Source: an archaeon
GTDB taxonomy: Archaea; Nanobdellota; Nanobdellia; Pacearchaeales; UBA284
NCBI GenBank assembly: GCA_030619955.1
Contig: JAUXAK010000022.1
Location: 1 to 9,018 of the forward strand
Direction: 5' to 3'
Length of the DNA stretch: 9,018 bases
In this document: piece by piece, positions 1 through 6,445 of the stretch
Numbering within the stretch: the stretch's first letter is position 1
Layout: the number at the start of each line of letters is the position of its first letter
The notes under the pieces: model-generated
Database searches by the model: none
Told to the model about the DNA's origin: nothing
The model's input: the letters and a program-made list of their open reading frames with translations, nothing else
Position numbers and translations under genes: made by a program

Positions 1-58
1 TTTAAAATATAAATACCTTTCTCGTCATTAAATTGTTACAACAAAAAAAGAAGTAAGA

Positions 59-66
59 TATAAATA
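59..66 (+). promoter_or_regulatory. Candidate TATA box for the TFE-rhomboid unit
   Basis: TATAAATA lies at 59-66. Archaeal transcription usually starts about 25 bases past the box centre, so a start near 88 and a leader of about 40 nt are expected for the gene at 128. A second TATA-like stretch at 6-13 is an alternative. The whole region is so AT-rich that the exact box is uncertain. Confidence 0.4.
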
Positions 67-127
67 TTTTATGTATTTTGTAGATATTTTATGAATATTT
101 TAAATTTTTTTGATATTTTGGAGAAAT

Positions 128-991
128 ATGGCTAGAAATAAGATTACTAAAGTAAATAAATTAAAACAAAAAGAACAGAAAATATCCTTACTAAAAGAGC
201 TGATTAGGAAAATAGCTGGCAAAGCTAGTGAACCTATAGTTAATATCCTTTTCTCAAAAAAAAATGTAAATGAATTTAAGATAGCTGAAAAGCTAGGGAT
301 AACAATAAACCAGGCTCGGAACATATTATACAGGCTATCTGACCACAGTATCATGGAATCAACCAGAAAAAAAGATAAGCGCAAAGGTTGGTATACTTAT
401 TTCTGGACAATTAATATGTTCAAAGCATTTATTCTTCTTGCAAAAATAAAGCAAAAAGAGGTTGATGTAATGGAACATATAATCAAAAGTAGAAAAATGA
501 AAACATTTTATGTGTGTTCGCAAGATAATATAGAAATGTCTGAAGAAACAGCTATGCATCATAATTTCTTATGTCCAGAATGCGGCAAGCTCCTGCAGCC
601 AGTTTCTGAAGAAAAAAAGATTAAAGAGCTTAATTCAAAGATAGTTGAAGCAAAAAAAGAAATTTTGATTATAAACGAAGAAATAGAAAAAATCAGGGAA
701 AAAATTGCAAAAGCTATGCCAAAGGTCAAGCCAAAGAAGAGAAAAAAGCGAAAATTAAAGAAACCAAAGAAGCCAAAGCTAAAGAAATTAAAACCAAAAA
801 GAAAGGAAGGAAGGAAGAAAGTGAAGAAGAAAAAGAAAATAAAGAAAAAAGTAAAAAAATTAAAGCCAAAAAGAACAGTTAAAAAAGTTAAAATTAAGAA
901 AAAGAAGGGAAGGAAAAAATTAAAAAGAAGGTTGTTTAAAAAAATATTCAAGAAAGTTAAAAAAATTAAAAAAAGAAAGAAAAAGAGATAA
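128..991 (+). CDS. tfe: TFE-like transcription factor (TFIIE-alpha homologue) with lysine-rich tail
   Basis: General transcription factor that helps open the promoter together with TBP, TFB and RNA polymerase. I start it at ATG 128 because GGAG at 120-123 sits 4 nt upstream; a TTG at 110 would put that site inside the gene. The protein is 287 residues. Residues about 20-105 form the TFE winged helix (helix-turn-helix around EKLGITINQARNILYRL). A zinc ribbon follows at about 128-155, but only three of four cysteines are present: C130, C149 and C152, with the expected second cysteine replaced by aspartate (CSQD at 130-133). Residues about 160-197 look like a charged coiled coil. The last 88 residues (200-287) contain 51 lysines with Pro/Arg, resembling histone H1 tails, which ordinary archaeal TFE lacks. 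The family call is good; the function of the tail is unknown. The rhomboid gene follows after 24 nt, probably on the same transcript. Confidence 0.8.
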   Translation: MARNKITKVNKLKQKEQKISLLKELIRKIAGKASEPIVNILFSKKNVNEFKIAEKLGITINQARNILYRLSDHSIMESTRKKDKRKGWYTYFWTINMFKAFILLAKIKQKEVDVMEHIIKSRKMKTFYVCSQDNIEMSEETAMHHNFLCPECGKLLQPVSEEKKIKELNSKIVEAKKEILIINEEIEKIREKIAKAMPKVKPKKRKKRKLKKPKKPKLKKLKPKRKEGRKKVKKKKKIKKKVKKLKPKRTVKKVKIKKKKGRKKLKRRLFKKIFKKVKKIKKRKKKR

Positions 992-1015
992 AAAAAGATA
1001 AAAGAGAAAAAAATA

Positions 1016-1690
1016 ATGAAAAATTACAGGTTAAGATCAAGAAGGCAACCAAGAAGAAGATATAGTGCCACTTTACTTATAATCGGCATTAATATTGTTT
1101 TTTATTTTATTATGCTTTTTCTTCAGTTGAGTTATGGTGAAAAAGCAGTTTATGAAGTAGCTTTACAGCCAGCTTCTATTTTGCAGGGCCAGAGAATATG
1201 GACTATTATAACAAGCATGTTTATGCATGCTAATTTCATACATTTATTTGTGAATATGCTTTCTTTATTTTTTCTAGGATCTTTTCTTGAAAGATTAATT
1301 GGAAACAAACGTTTTTTGACGATTTATTTAATCTCAGGCATAATAGCTTCGCTATTTTTTGTATTACTTGCTGCTGCATTTGGACAAGATTTGACCATGC
1401 CTGCAGTAGGTGCATCAGGGGCTGTATTTGGTTTGGGTGGTGTTCTTGCTGTTTTAACTCCTAAGGTTCCAGTTTATATTTTGTTTATTCCAATAGCCAT
1501 GCCTTTATGGTTTGGAATAGCATTAATGCTTTGTGTGTTATGGATTGTAAGTGCAGCAGCAGGTTTACCAATAGGAAATACAGCACATTTAGGAGGTTTT
1601 ATAGCTGGACTTGCTTATGGGTTTTATCTTCGTTTAAAATATAAAAGAAAAGTTGCAATGCTTGACAGTTATTTTAAATTCAGGAGATAA
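1016..1690 (+). CDS. Rhomboid family intramembrane serine protease
   Basis: Polytopic membrane protease that cuts transmembrane substrates within the lipid bilayer. The 224-residue protein has a short, very basic N-terminus (RSRRQPRRR), expected to stay cytoplasmic, then six hydrophobic segments at roughly 18-39, 72-92, 98-122, 130-148, 152-182 and 188-206. Catalytic residues are visible: Ser134 in GASGAVFG and His191 in NTAHLGGFIAG. The second segment has the HxxxN motif (H76, N80) that supports the oxyanion hole, and the preceding QRIWTIITSMFMH matches the conserved loop-1 region. Length fits a minimal six-helix rhomboid with no extra domain. It sits between TFE and TBP, only 24 nt after TFE, so it may be co-transcribed; no functional link to transcription is evident. 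The substrate cannot be predicted. The leader has no strong Shine-Dalgarno. Confidence 0.95.
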   Translation: MKNYRLRSRRQPRRRYSATLLIIGINIVFYFIMLFLQLSYGEKAVYEVALQPASILQGQRIWTIITSMFMHANFIHLFVNMLSLFFLGSFLERLIGNKRFLTIYLISGIIASLFFVLLAAAFGQDLTMPAVGASGAVFGLGGVLAVLTPKVPVYILFIPIAMPLWFGIALMLCVLWIVSAAAGLPIGNTAHLGGFIAGLAYGFYLRLKYKRKVAMLDSYFKFRR

Positions 1691-1722
1691 TCAAAAAATC
1701 AAAAAGCATAACATCATGTTCA

Positions 1723-1745
1723 AAAAAGCTTTTAAAAAGCTTTTT
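1723..1745. repeat. Inverted repeat upstream of tbp
   Basis: AAAAAGCTT at 1723-1731 can pair with AAGCTTTTT at 1737-1745 (9 bp, 5-nt loop). The second half, 1734-1745, is itself a perfect 12-bp palindrome, AAAAAGCTTTTT. It lies 33 bp after the rhomboid stop and 58 bp before the TBP start. It could end the TFE-rhomboid transcript. The TTTTTAAAG at 1741-1749 could also be a TATA element for tbp, in which case the palindrome overlaps the promoter and might be a regulator site. Both readings are inferences in a very AT-rich spacer. Confidence 0.4.
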
Positions 1746-1802
1746 AAAGCTAATTTATCTAAAAATTAAATAAAAAGCAAAGAAGATAATAAATAATAAA
1801 AG

Positions 1803-2369
1803 ATGGTTAAAAAAATAACAAAAAAAACAAATCTAAAAATTCAGAATATTGTGGCAACAACCAGCTTAAATGTCAAGGTTCCACTTGTTAAACTTGTAAG
1901 AAGCCAGACAAATACAGAATATAATCCAGAGCAGTTTCCAGGTCTTGTTTTAAGAATTAAAAAACCAAAATCAGCTGTTTTAGTGTTTTCTTCTGGAAAC
2001 CTTGTTTGTACAGGTACAAAAAGCATTAGACAGGTTGAAGATGTTATAGCTCAGGTAATTAAACAACTTAGGAAAATAGGAGTAAAAGCTAAACCAAAAC
2101 CAAAAATCACTGTCCAGAATATTGTTGCAAGCGGCAGTATAAACATGATTCTGAATTTAAATGAACTTGCTCTTAAACTTGAAAACACAGAATATGAACC
2201 AGAGCAATTTCCAGGTCTTGTTTATAAACTTGAAGAGCCAAATACAACTTTTCTTTTGTTTAGTAATGGCAAATTAGTATGTACAGGAACAAAAAACAGA
2301 AAACAGCTAGATGAAGCAATGGTAAAACTATTGAAGAATACTAAAGAAGCAGTAAAAAGAAGAAAATAA
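1803..2369 (+). CDS. tbp: TATA-box-binding protein (TBP)
   Basis: Binds and bends promoter TATA DNA and nucleates the archaeal preinitiation complex with TFB and TFE. The 188-residue protein is the usual archaeal size and is built of two direct repeats, about 12-93 and 103-182. Each carries the hallmark QNIVA at its start, EQFPGLV in the middle, and LVCTGTK after the second kink. DNA-kinking phenylalanines are in place in both halves (F45 and F62; F136 and F153). The first half is more basic and the second more acidic, as in other TBPs. The C-terminus ends in a basic KRRK where several archaeal TBPs have an acidic tail. The start is the first ATG in frame and leaves only a short lysine-rich arm; there is no clear Shine-Dalgarno. 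It is probably transcribed from its own promoter in the 112-bp gap after the rhomboid gene. Confidence 0.98.
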   Translation: MVKKITKKTNLKIQNIVATTSLNVKVPLVKLVRSQTNTEYNPEQFPGLVLRIKKPKSAVLVFSSGNLVCTGTKSIRQVEDVIAQVIKQLRKIGVKAKPKPKITVQNIVASGSINMILNLNELALKLENTEYEPEQFPGLVYKLEEPNTTFLLFSNGKLVCTGTKNRKQLDEAMVKLLKNTKEAVKRRK

Positions 2370-2446
2370 TTCAATACCTATTAAGCCAAGTCAATGTAAT
2401 TTTACTTTTCTTATATATTTTCATTACTCAAAAATCATGAAAATCC

Positions 2447-2490
2447 CTTTTTTAATTTTATCTCTATTTTTGTTATATTTTTATGTTCTT
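2447..2490 (+). terminator. T-rich terminator-like stretch after tbp
   Basis: About 80 bp after the TBP stop the plus strand has repeated T runs (six Ts at 2448-2453, then TTTT/TTTTT runs to about 2490) without a hairpin. Archaeal RNA polymerase terminates on such U-rich tracts. Position between tbp and the mcm promoter fits. No gene is seen between 2370 and 2510. Confidence 0.4.
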
Positions 2491-2509
2491 ATATGTTTTA
2501 AAACAATAA

Positions 2510-2517
2510 TATATAAA
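2510..2517 (+). promoter_or_regulatory. TATA box for mcm
   Basis: TATATAAA at 2510-2517 is the best TATA match in the 268-bp gap before mcm. A start about 25 bases past its centre falls near 2540, exactly where base composition switches from AT-rich to G-rich, and gives a leader of about 98 nt. Confidence 0.5.
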
Positions 2518-2539
2518 TAATAAAAAATATAAACATAAG

Positions 2540-2637
2540 TGGTTTGGCAAAAGGCAAAGGCAGGGCTGAGAAATGAGAGGGTGGTAAATTAGTAAATAAT
2601 ATTAATAGGGAAATCAGATAAAAAGTAAAAGAGGAAA
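2540..2637 (+). other. G-rich 5' leader of mcm (possible structured RNA)
   Basis: From about 2541 to 2584 the strand is strikingly G-rich within very AT-rich surroundings, with GG or GGG runs spaced by 2-4 bases (GGTTTGGCAAAAGGCAAAGG at 2541-2560, then GGG at 2563-2565 and 2579-2581). The rest of the leader is A-rich and ends in a GAGG Shine-Dalgarno at 2631-2634. If transcription starts near 2540 this is the mcm 5' untranslated region. It could fold (a two-tier G-quadruplex is possible), be a small RNA, or bind a protein. No riboswitch family is recognised. Confidence 0.4.
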
Positions 2638-4638
2638 ATGCCAGAAGATTTAATTATTGAAGCAAAAGAGTTTTTTGAATTATATAAAAAAGAGATTGGC
2701 AAATATGCAAAAAAAGGTAAAAAGGCAATAACTGTTAATTTTCAGGATATTGCTAGTTTTTCCCATATACTTGCTGATGAGTTGCTTAGTAAACCAGAAG
2801 ATGTTTTATCAATTTTAGAACTTGCATTAGAAGAAATAGGTATTATTAAGAAGGCAAGAGTCAGGCTAATTGATTTGCCAGATTCTCAGAATTTGAAAAT
2901 TAGGGAGATAAGAGCCAAACATCTTGGGCAGATGATTACTGTTGAGGGCCTTGTTAGACAAGCCTCAAGTGTCAGACCTCAGATTGTAAATGCCAAATTT
3001 GAATGTCCTAGTTGTGGCACTGTTATTGCTGTATTACAAATAGAAAAACGTTTTAGAGAACCTACAAGATGCAGCTGTGGAAGGAGAACAGGTTTCAAGC
3101 TCGTGGCTAAGGACATGGTTGATGCACAAAGAGTTGTAATAGAAGAAGCTCCTGAAAGCCTTACAGGTGGTGAGCAGCCAAGAAGATTAAATGTTTTTTT
3201 AAAAGAGGATCTTGTTGAACCTAAAATAGAAGAAAGAACAACTCCTGGATCAAGAGTTAAAGTGATAGGCATATTAAAAGAAGTGCCTATACCTTTACAA
3301 AGTGGGGCTATTTCAACAAGATTTGACCTTGCATTAGAATCAAATAATGTAATGCCTCTTGAAGAAACTTTTGAAGAACTTGAGCTAACTGAGGAAGAGG
3401 AAAGACAAGTTAAGGAGCTTGCCTCTGATCCAGATTTATACAAGAAGCTAGCTGCAAGTATTGCTCCAAGTATTTTTGGTTATGATGAAATAAAACTTGC
3501 TATAGCTTTACAGTTAATTAGTGGCATAAGAAAGAAAAAAAGTGATGGCACTTTTTCTAGAGGTGATATTCATATTCTTTTAGTGGGTGACCCAGGTGTT
3601 GCTAAAAGTGTTATGCTAAAGTTTGTGTCTGTTATTGCACCTAAAGGGCGCTATGTGGTAGGAAAAGCAGCAACACAAGCTGGAATCACAGCCACTGTTG
3701 TAAGAGATGAATTTTTAAGAGGTTGGGCACTAGAAGCAGGAGCAATGGTTTTAGCAAATAAGGGTGTTGCCTGCCTTGATGAAATGGAAAAAATGTCAGA
3801 AGAAGATCGTTCATCTATGCATGAAGCAATGGAACAGCAAACAGTAACAATAACAAAAGCTACTGTTCAAGCCACATTACGTGCTGAAACTTCTGTGCTA
3901 GGAGCAGCAAACCCAAAATTTGGCAGATTTGATTTATATCAGCCAGTTGCTCAGCAAATAACAATGTCTCCTACTTTAATCAATCGTTTTGATTTGATTT
4001 TTGTTATGAAAGATTTGCCAGAAAGACTAAAAGATGAAGCAATAGCAACTCACGTACTTCTGGAGCATAGAAAAGCATCTGGAAGACCACCAATTGAACA
4101 AGAATTTTTAAAAAAATATATTGCTTATGCAAAACAAAAAGTTTTTCCAGCACTTACTGAGAAGGCTGTTGATGAGATCAGAAAATTTTATGTTGATTTG
4201 AGAAATGCACCTTCTGTAAGTGAAGATTTAGTAAGGCCAATTCCTATAAGTGCAAGGCAACTTGAAGCACTAATCAGATTAAGTGAAGCAAGTGCAAGAG
4301 CAAGGCTAAGTAAAAAAATCACAAAAGAAGATGCAAAGCGAGCTATAGAGATAATGCATTTTTATCTTCTGCAAGTAGGAATAGACAAAGAAACAGGTGC
4401 TTTTGACATAGACAGGATTGTTACTGGCATTCCTGCCAGCGAAAGAAGCAGAATTGTGGTTGTAAGAGACACTTTAATAAGGCTAGAATCAAGAACAGGG
4501 AAGCTTATTCCTTTAGAAGAAGTTAAGAAGGAACTTACAGAAAAAATTAATGAAGCTGAAATTGATGAAGTTATAGATAAATTAAAAAGAAGCGGGGATA
4601 TTTTTGAACCAAAAAAAGGATTTATACAAAGAATTTAA
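2638..4638 (+). CDS. mcm: Replicative DNA helicase MCM
   Basis: Hexameric 3'-5' helicase that unwinds DNA ahead of the archaeal replisome. At 666 residues it is full length and intein-free. The N-terminal domain (about 1-240) contains an OB fold and a zinc motif with C123, C126, C145 and C147 (CPSC, then CSC). The AAA+ core (about 262-580) shows Walker A GDPGVAKS at 317-324, Walker B CLDEMEKM with D381/E382, the presensor-1 hairpin TITKAT with K407, sensor-1 N425 in GAANPKFGRFD, and the arginine finger R450 in LINRFDLIF. A winged helix fills about 605-666. The start is supported by GAGG 3 nt upstream of ATG. An RPA32-like gene follows after 21 nt, consistent with one transcript for unwinding and single-strand handling. 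No GINS gene is adjacent. Confidence 0.98.
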   Translation: MPEDLIIEAKEFFELYKKEIGKYAKKGKKAITVNFQDIASFSHILADELLSKPEDVLSILELALEEIGIIKKARVRLIDLPDSQNLKIREIRAKHLGQMITVEGLVRQASSVRPQIVNAKFECPSCGTVIAVLQIEKRFREPTRCSCGRRTGFKLVAKDMVDAQRVVIEEAPESLTGGEQPRRLNVFLKEDLVEPKIEERTTPGSRVKVIGILKEVPIPLQSGAISTRFDLALESNNVMPLEETFEELELTEEEERQVKELASDPDLYKKLAASIAPSIFGYDEIKLAIALQLISGIRKKKSDGTFSRGDIHILLVGDPGVAKSVMLKFVSVIAPKGRYVVGKAATQAGITATVVRDEFLRGWALEAGAMVLANKGVACLDEMEKMSEEDRSSMHEAMEQQTVTITKATVQATLRAETSVLGAANPKFGRFDLYQPVAQQITMSPTLINRFDLIFVMKDLPERLKDEAIATHVLLEHRKASGRPPIEQEFLKKYIAYAKQKVFPALTEKAVDEIRKFYVDLRNAPSVSEDLVRPIPISARQLEALIRLSEASARARLSKKITKEDAKRAIEIMHFYLLQVGIDKETGAFDIDRIVTGIPASERSRIVVVRDTLIRLESRTGKLIPLEEVKKELTEKINEAEIDEVIDKLKRSGDIFEPKKGFIQRI

Positions 4639-4659
4639 AAAAAGAGAAAAAAGGAAAAA

Positions 4660-5496
4660 ATGAATGGAGAAATTAGAAAAAGATTTACTGCTTTTAAGAT
4701 TCCTATTGGTTTGATTGCTAAAGCAAGTTTAAATTTTGAAAAAAAACAAGAGCAAGCTGAACAAAGTCAAAGTCAACAATCTCAGCCAACACAACCAGCT
4801 CAGGAACAAGAACAACAACGTTTTAGATCTTTAAGCTTAAATGAAAAAGAAATTGTAAGAGTAAATATTATAGCAAATGTTATTGATAAATATAATAGCC
4901 AAGAAAAAGCATACTCTTCAATTACAATTGATGATGGAACTGGCAATCTTCGAATAAAGACTTTTTCAGATAATATTAAATTATTAGAGAATATTGAACC
5001 AGGGCATACAATACTTGCAATAGGTATGTTGCGTTATTTTAATAATGAACTTTATATTCTGCCAGAAATAATCAAGACTCTTGATCCAAGATGGCTTCTT
5101 GTAAGGAAACTTGAGCTAACAAAAGAATTTGGTGAACTTTATACATCTATAGTAAATCAGAAAGAAAAGCAGGAAGAGCAATGGCAAGGACAGCAGATGC
5201 AACAAAAACAGCAGTTGCAATCAGAAGTAACAAAAGAAGAAATAACAGAAGAAAAAATAGAAAGTGAAAATAAAGATGAAAGTGTGCCAAGTGAGTCAAG
5301 CGAATCAAGTGAACCAAGTTTAAGAGAGCAAGTCCTAGAGCTTGTAAAAAAAGCTGAAGAACAAAGGGGAATTGACATAGACAAACTTATTATGTCATTA
5401 AGCCAGCCAACAGAAGAAATTAATAAAACCATTACAACCTTGCTTGAAGAAGGCACAATTTATGAGCCAAAGCCAGGCTGCCTCAGGATTTTATAA
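4660..5496 (+). CDS. RPA32-like OB-fold protein with C-terminal winged helix
   Basis: Probable single-stranded-DNA-binding (RPA small-subunit-like) protein acting with MCM in replication or repair. The 278 residues show four parts: a short basic N-terminus; a Gln/Glu-rich disordered stretch at about 29-54; an OB fold at about 61-146 (VNIIANVIDKY, SSITIDDGTGNLRIKTF, then the strand pair HTILAIGMLRYFNNELYILPE typical of RPA2); a second Gln/Glu/Ser-rich linker at about 165-220; and a winged helix at about 221-278 ending GTIYEPKPGCLRIL. That ending closely resembles the end of MCM next door. The OB-linker-winged-helix order matches eukaryotic RPA32 and archaeal relatives. No zinc motif is seen and no larger RPA subunit is encoded nearby. 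AAGGA lies a few bases upstream of the ATG. Family is well supported; the exact subunit role is inferred. Confidence 0.8.
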   Translation: MNGEIRKRFTAFKIPIGLIAKASLNFEKKQEQAEQSQSQQSQPTQPAQEQEQQRFRSLSLNEKEIVRVNIIANVIDKYNSQEKAYSSITIDDGTGNLRIKTFSDNIKLLENIEPGHTILAIGMLRYFNNELYILPEIIKTLDPRWLLVRKLELTKEFGELYTSIVNQKEKQEEQWQGQQMQQKQQLQSEVTKEEITEEKIESENKDESVPSESSESSEPSLREQVLELVKKAEEQRGIDIDKLIMSLSQPTEEINKTITTLLEEGTIYEPKPGCLRIL

Positions 5497-5499
5497 TTT

Positions 5500-5528
5500 T
5501 GATTTATAATTTTATTTTTCTTACTTTC
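5500..5528 (+). terminator. T-rich terminator-like stretch after the RPA-like gene
   Basis: Just after the stop, the plus strand is dominated by T runs (TTTT, TTTATTTTTC) with no hairpin, the usual archaeal termination signal. It separates the mcm operon from the promoter of the next gene. Confidence 0.4.
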
Positions 5529-5543
5529 AAATGTAAAAATAGA

Positions 5544-5553
5544 TTTATATATT
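5544..5553 (+). promoter_or_regulatory. TATA box for the orphan gene at 5596
   Basis: TTTATATATT at 5544-5553 predicts a start near 5574 and a leader of about 20 nt carrying AAGGG just before the ATG at 5596. Together these support the small downstream gene as a separately transcribed unit. Confidence 0.45.
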
Positions 5554-5595
5554 AAAAAATTTCTAAAAAGTTAAGTTAGGATAGGCTAAGGGAAA

Positions 5596-5946
5596 ATGGT
5601 TTATTTAAACAAGAAGGGGCTAGATAAGCTAATCGAAGATTCAGAAGAAAATAATGGATCTTTCTCTCGTGTTAATAATTGTCTCTTTTTAGTTAAAGAT
5701 AGGTCTAAAATCAGAGAAGAAAGCATCAGAAAAGAAAGAGTAGGAGTTTATATTGGGATCCTTTGCCTAGTAAGGGGCGGAAGGGAGAAAATTAAGATAA
5801 CTTCTTCAAGCATGTTTTACGAAAAAAAAGATTTTAAATATAATGATTCTTTTTTCCCATACAAAGAAGTACCTTGTGAGTTTTTAGATAAGGTTCTCGT
5901 GGAAAGGAAGTATGCCTTTGATATCAGTAAAATTTCAATGAATTAA
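5596..5946 (+). CDS. Hypothetical protein, 116 residues
   Basis: I do not recognise this family. It is soluble-looking, charged (rich in Lys, Glu, Arg, Asp) and without signal peptide, membrane segment or cysteine pairs of a zinc site. The middle (about 47-74, RVGVYIGILCLVRGGREKIKITSSSMF) reads as alternating beta strands. Support for it being real is a TATA box and a Shine-Dalgarno-like AAGGG 3 nt before the ATG, plus normal amino-acid composition. It stands alone between the mcm/RPA block and the translation block, with terminator-like sequence before it. Its codon choice (several AGG, plus CGG, CGT and CTC) differs a little from the AGA-dominated neighbours, which may hint at later insertion, but the gene is too short to be sure. 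Confidence 0.6.
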   Translation: MVYLNKKGLDKLIEDSEENNGSFSRVNNCLFLVKDRSKIREESIRKERVGVYIGILCLVRGGREKIKITSSSMFYEKKDFKYNDSFFPYKEVPCEFLDKVLVERKYAFDISKISMN

Positions 5947-5960
5947 AAGAAATAACAACT

Positions 5961-5969
5961 TTTAAAAAT
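5961..5969 (+). promoter_or_regulatory. Candidate TATA element for the translation-factor operon
   Basis: TTTAAAAAT at 5961-5969 would place the transcript start near 5990, giving a leader of about 24 nt before aIF2-beta. A stronger-looking ATAAAATATA at 5991-6000 is too close to the ATG at 6014 to serve it. Weak call. Confidence 0.3.
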
Positions 5970-6013
5970 TCTTCTTAACTTAAAAACAACATAAAATATA
6001 ACATAAGTACAAA

Positions 6014-6436
6014 ATGCCAGAGAAATATAAAGAATTGCTTGAAAAACTTTACAAAGAAGTAAAGCAAGTTAAAGTTACTGAAAGATTTGAAGTTCCTGAA
6101 GTAAAAAGTCATGTAGAAGGAACTAAAACAATTATTATAAATTTTTCACAGATATGTTCAGTTTTAAGAAGAAAGCCAGCTCATTTGGCAAAATTCCTAA
6201 TGAGAGAACTTGCTGCTTCTGGCTTAGTTGATGGTGAAAAAGGTGAAAGACTAACTTTAAATAGAAAACTAAGTTCAGAAAAAATTAATGAAAAAATTAA
6301 TGCTTATGTTACTGAGTTTGTTATATGCCCTGAATGCAAGAAACCAGATACTGAGCTGATTAAAGAAGGAGAATTTTTATTCCTTCACTGTCTTGCATGC
6401 GGTGCCAAGCACAGTGTCAGGGCAAAAATTGTTTAA
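6014..6436 (+). CDS. eif2b: Translation initiation factor aIF2, beta subunit
   Basis: Beta subunit of the heterotrimeric factor that brings initiator Met-tRNA to the small ribosomal subunit. The 140-residue length is normal for archaea. An N-terminal helix (about 3-18), which binds the gamma subunit in known structures, precedes the central alpha-beta domain (about 25-95, with TKTIIINFSQICSVLRRKPAHLAKFLMRELAASG as the recognisable core, here split as 38-55 and 56-71). A C-terminal zinc ribbon has all four cysteines: C105, C108, C126 and C129. It lacks the Lys blocks of the eukaryotic protein, as expected. It heads a tight plus-strand cluster, with the next gene 9 nt after its stop. No Shine-Dalgarno is visible; the leader is A-rich. 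Confidence 0.95.
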   Translation: MPEKYKELLEKLYKEVKQVKVTERFEVPEVKSHVEGTKTIIINFSQICSVLRRKPAHLAKFLMRELAASGLVDGEKGERLTLNRKLSSEKINEKINAYVTEFVICPECKKPDTELIKEGEFLFLHCLACGAKHSVRAKIV

Positions 6437-6445
6437 AAATAAAAA

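Noticed and set aside
110..127. TTG start for TFE six codons upstream
   Set aside because: The GGAG ribosome site at 120-123 is correctly spaced for ATG 128 and would be internal if TTG 110 were used.
559..951. Phenylalanine-rich open frame on the minus strand
   Set aside because: It is the complement of the lysine-rich tail of TFE; poly-AAG/AAA reads as TTT/CTT Phe/Leu. No promoter or ribosome site.
2560..2580. C/D box small RNA in the mcm leader (CTGA followed by ATGAGA)
   Set aside because: A D'/C'-like pair can be seen, but no terminal C box or D box is found at suitable distances.
2541..2584. Archaeal origin recognition box near mcm
   Set aside because: The G-rich stretch is not close enough to the known ORB consensus, has no inverted partner copy and no Cdc6/Orc1 gene is in the window.
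2979..3443. 154-codon antisense frame inside mcm
   Set aside because: Lies wholly opposite conserved MCM coding sequence, low-complexity serine content, no supporting signals.
5157..5456. Antisense serine/cysteine-rich frame in the RPA-like gene
   Set aside because: It mirrors the Gln/Glu/Ser linker repeats on the plus strand; no independent evidence.
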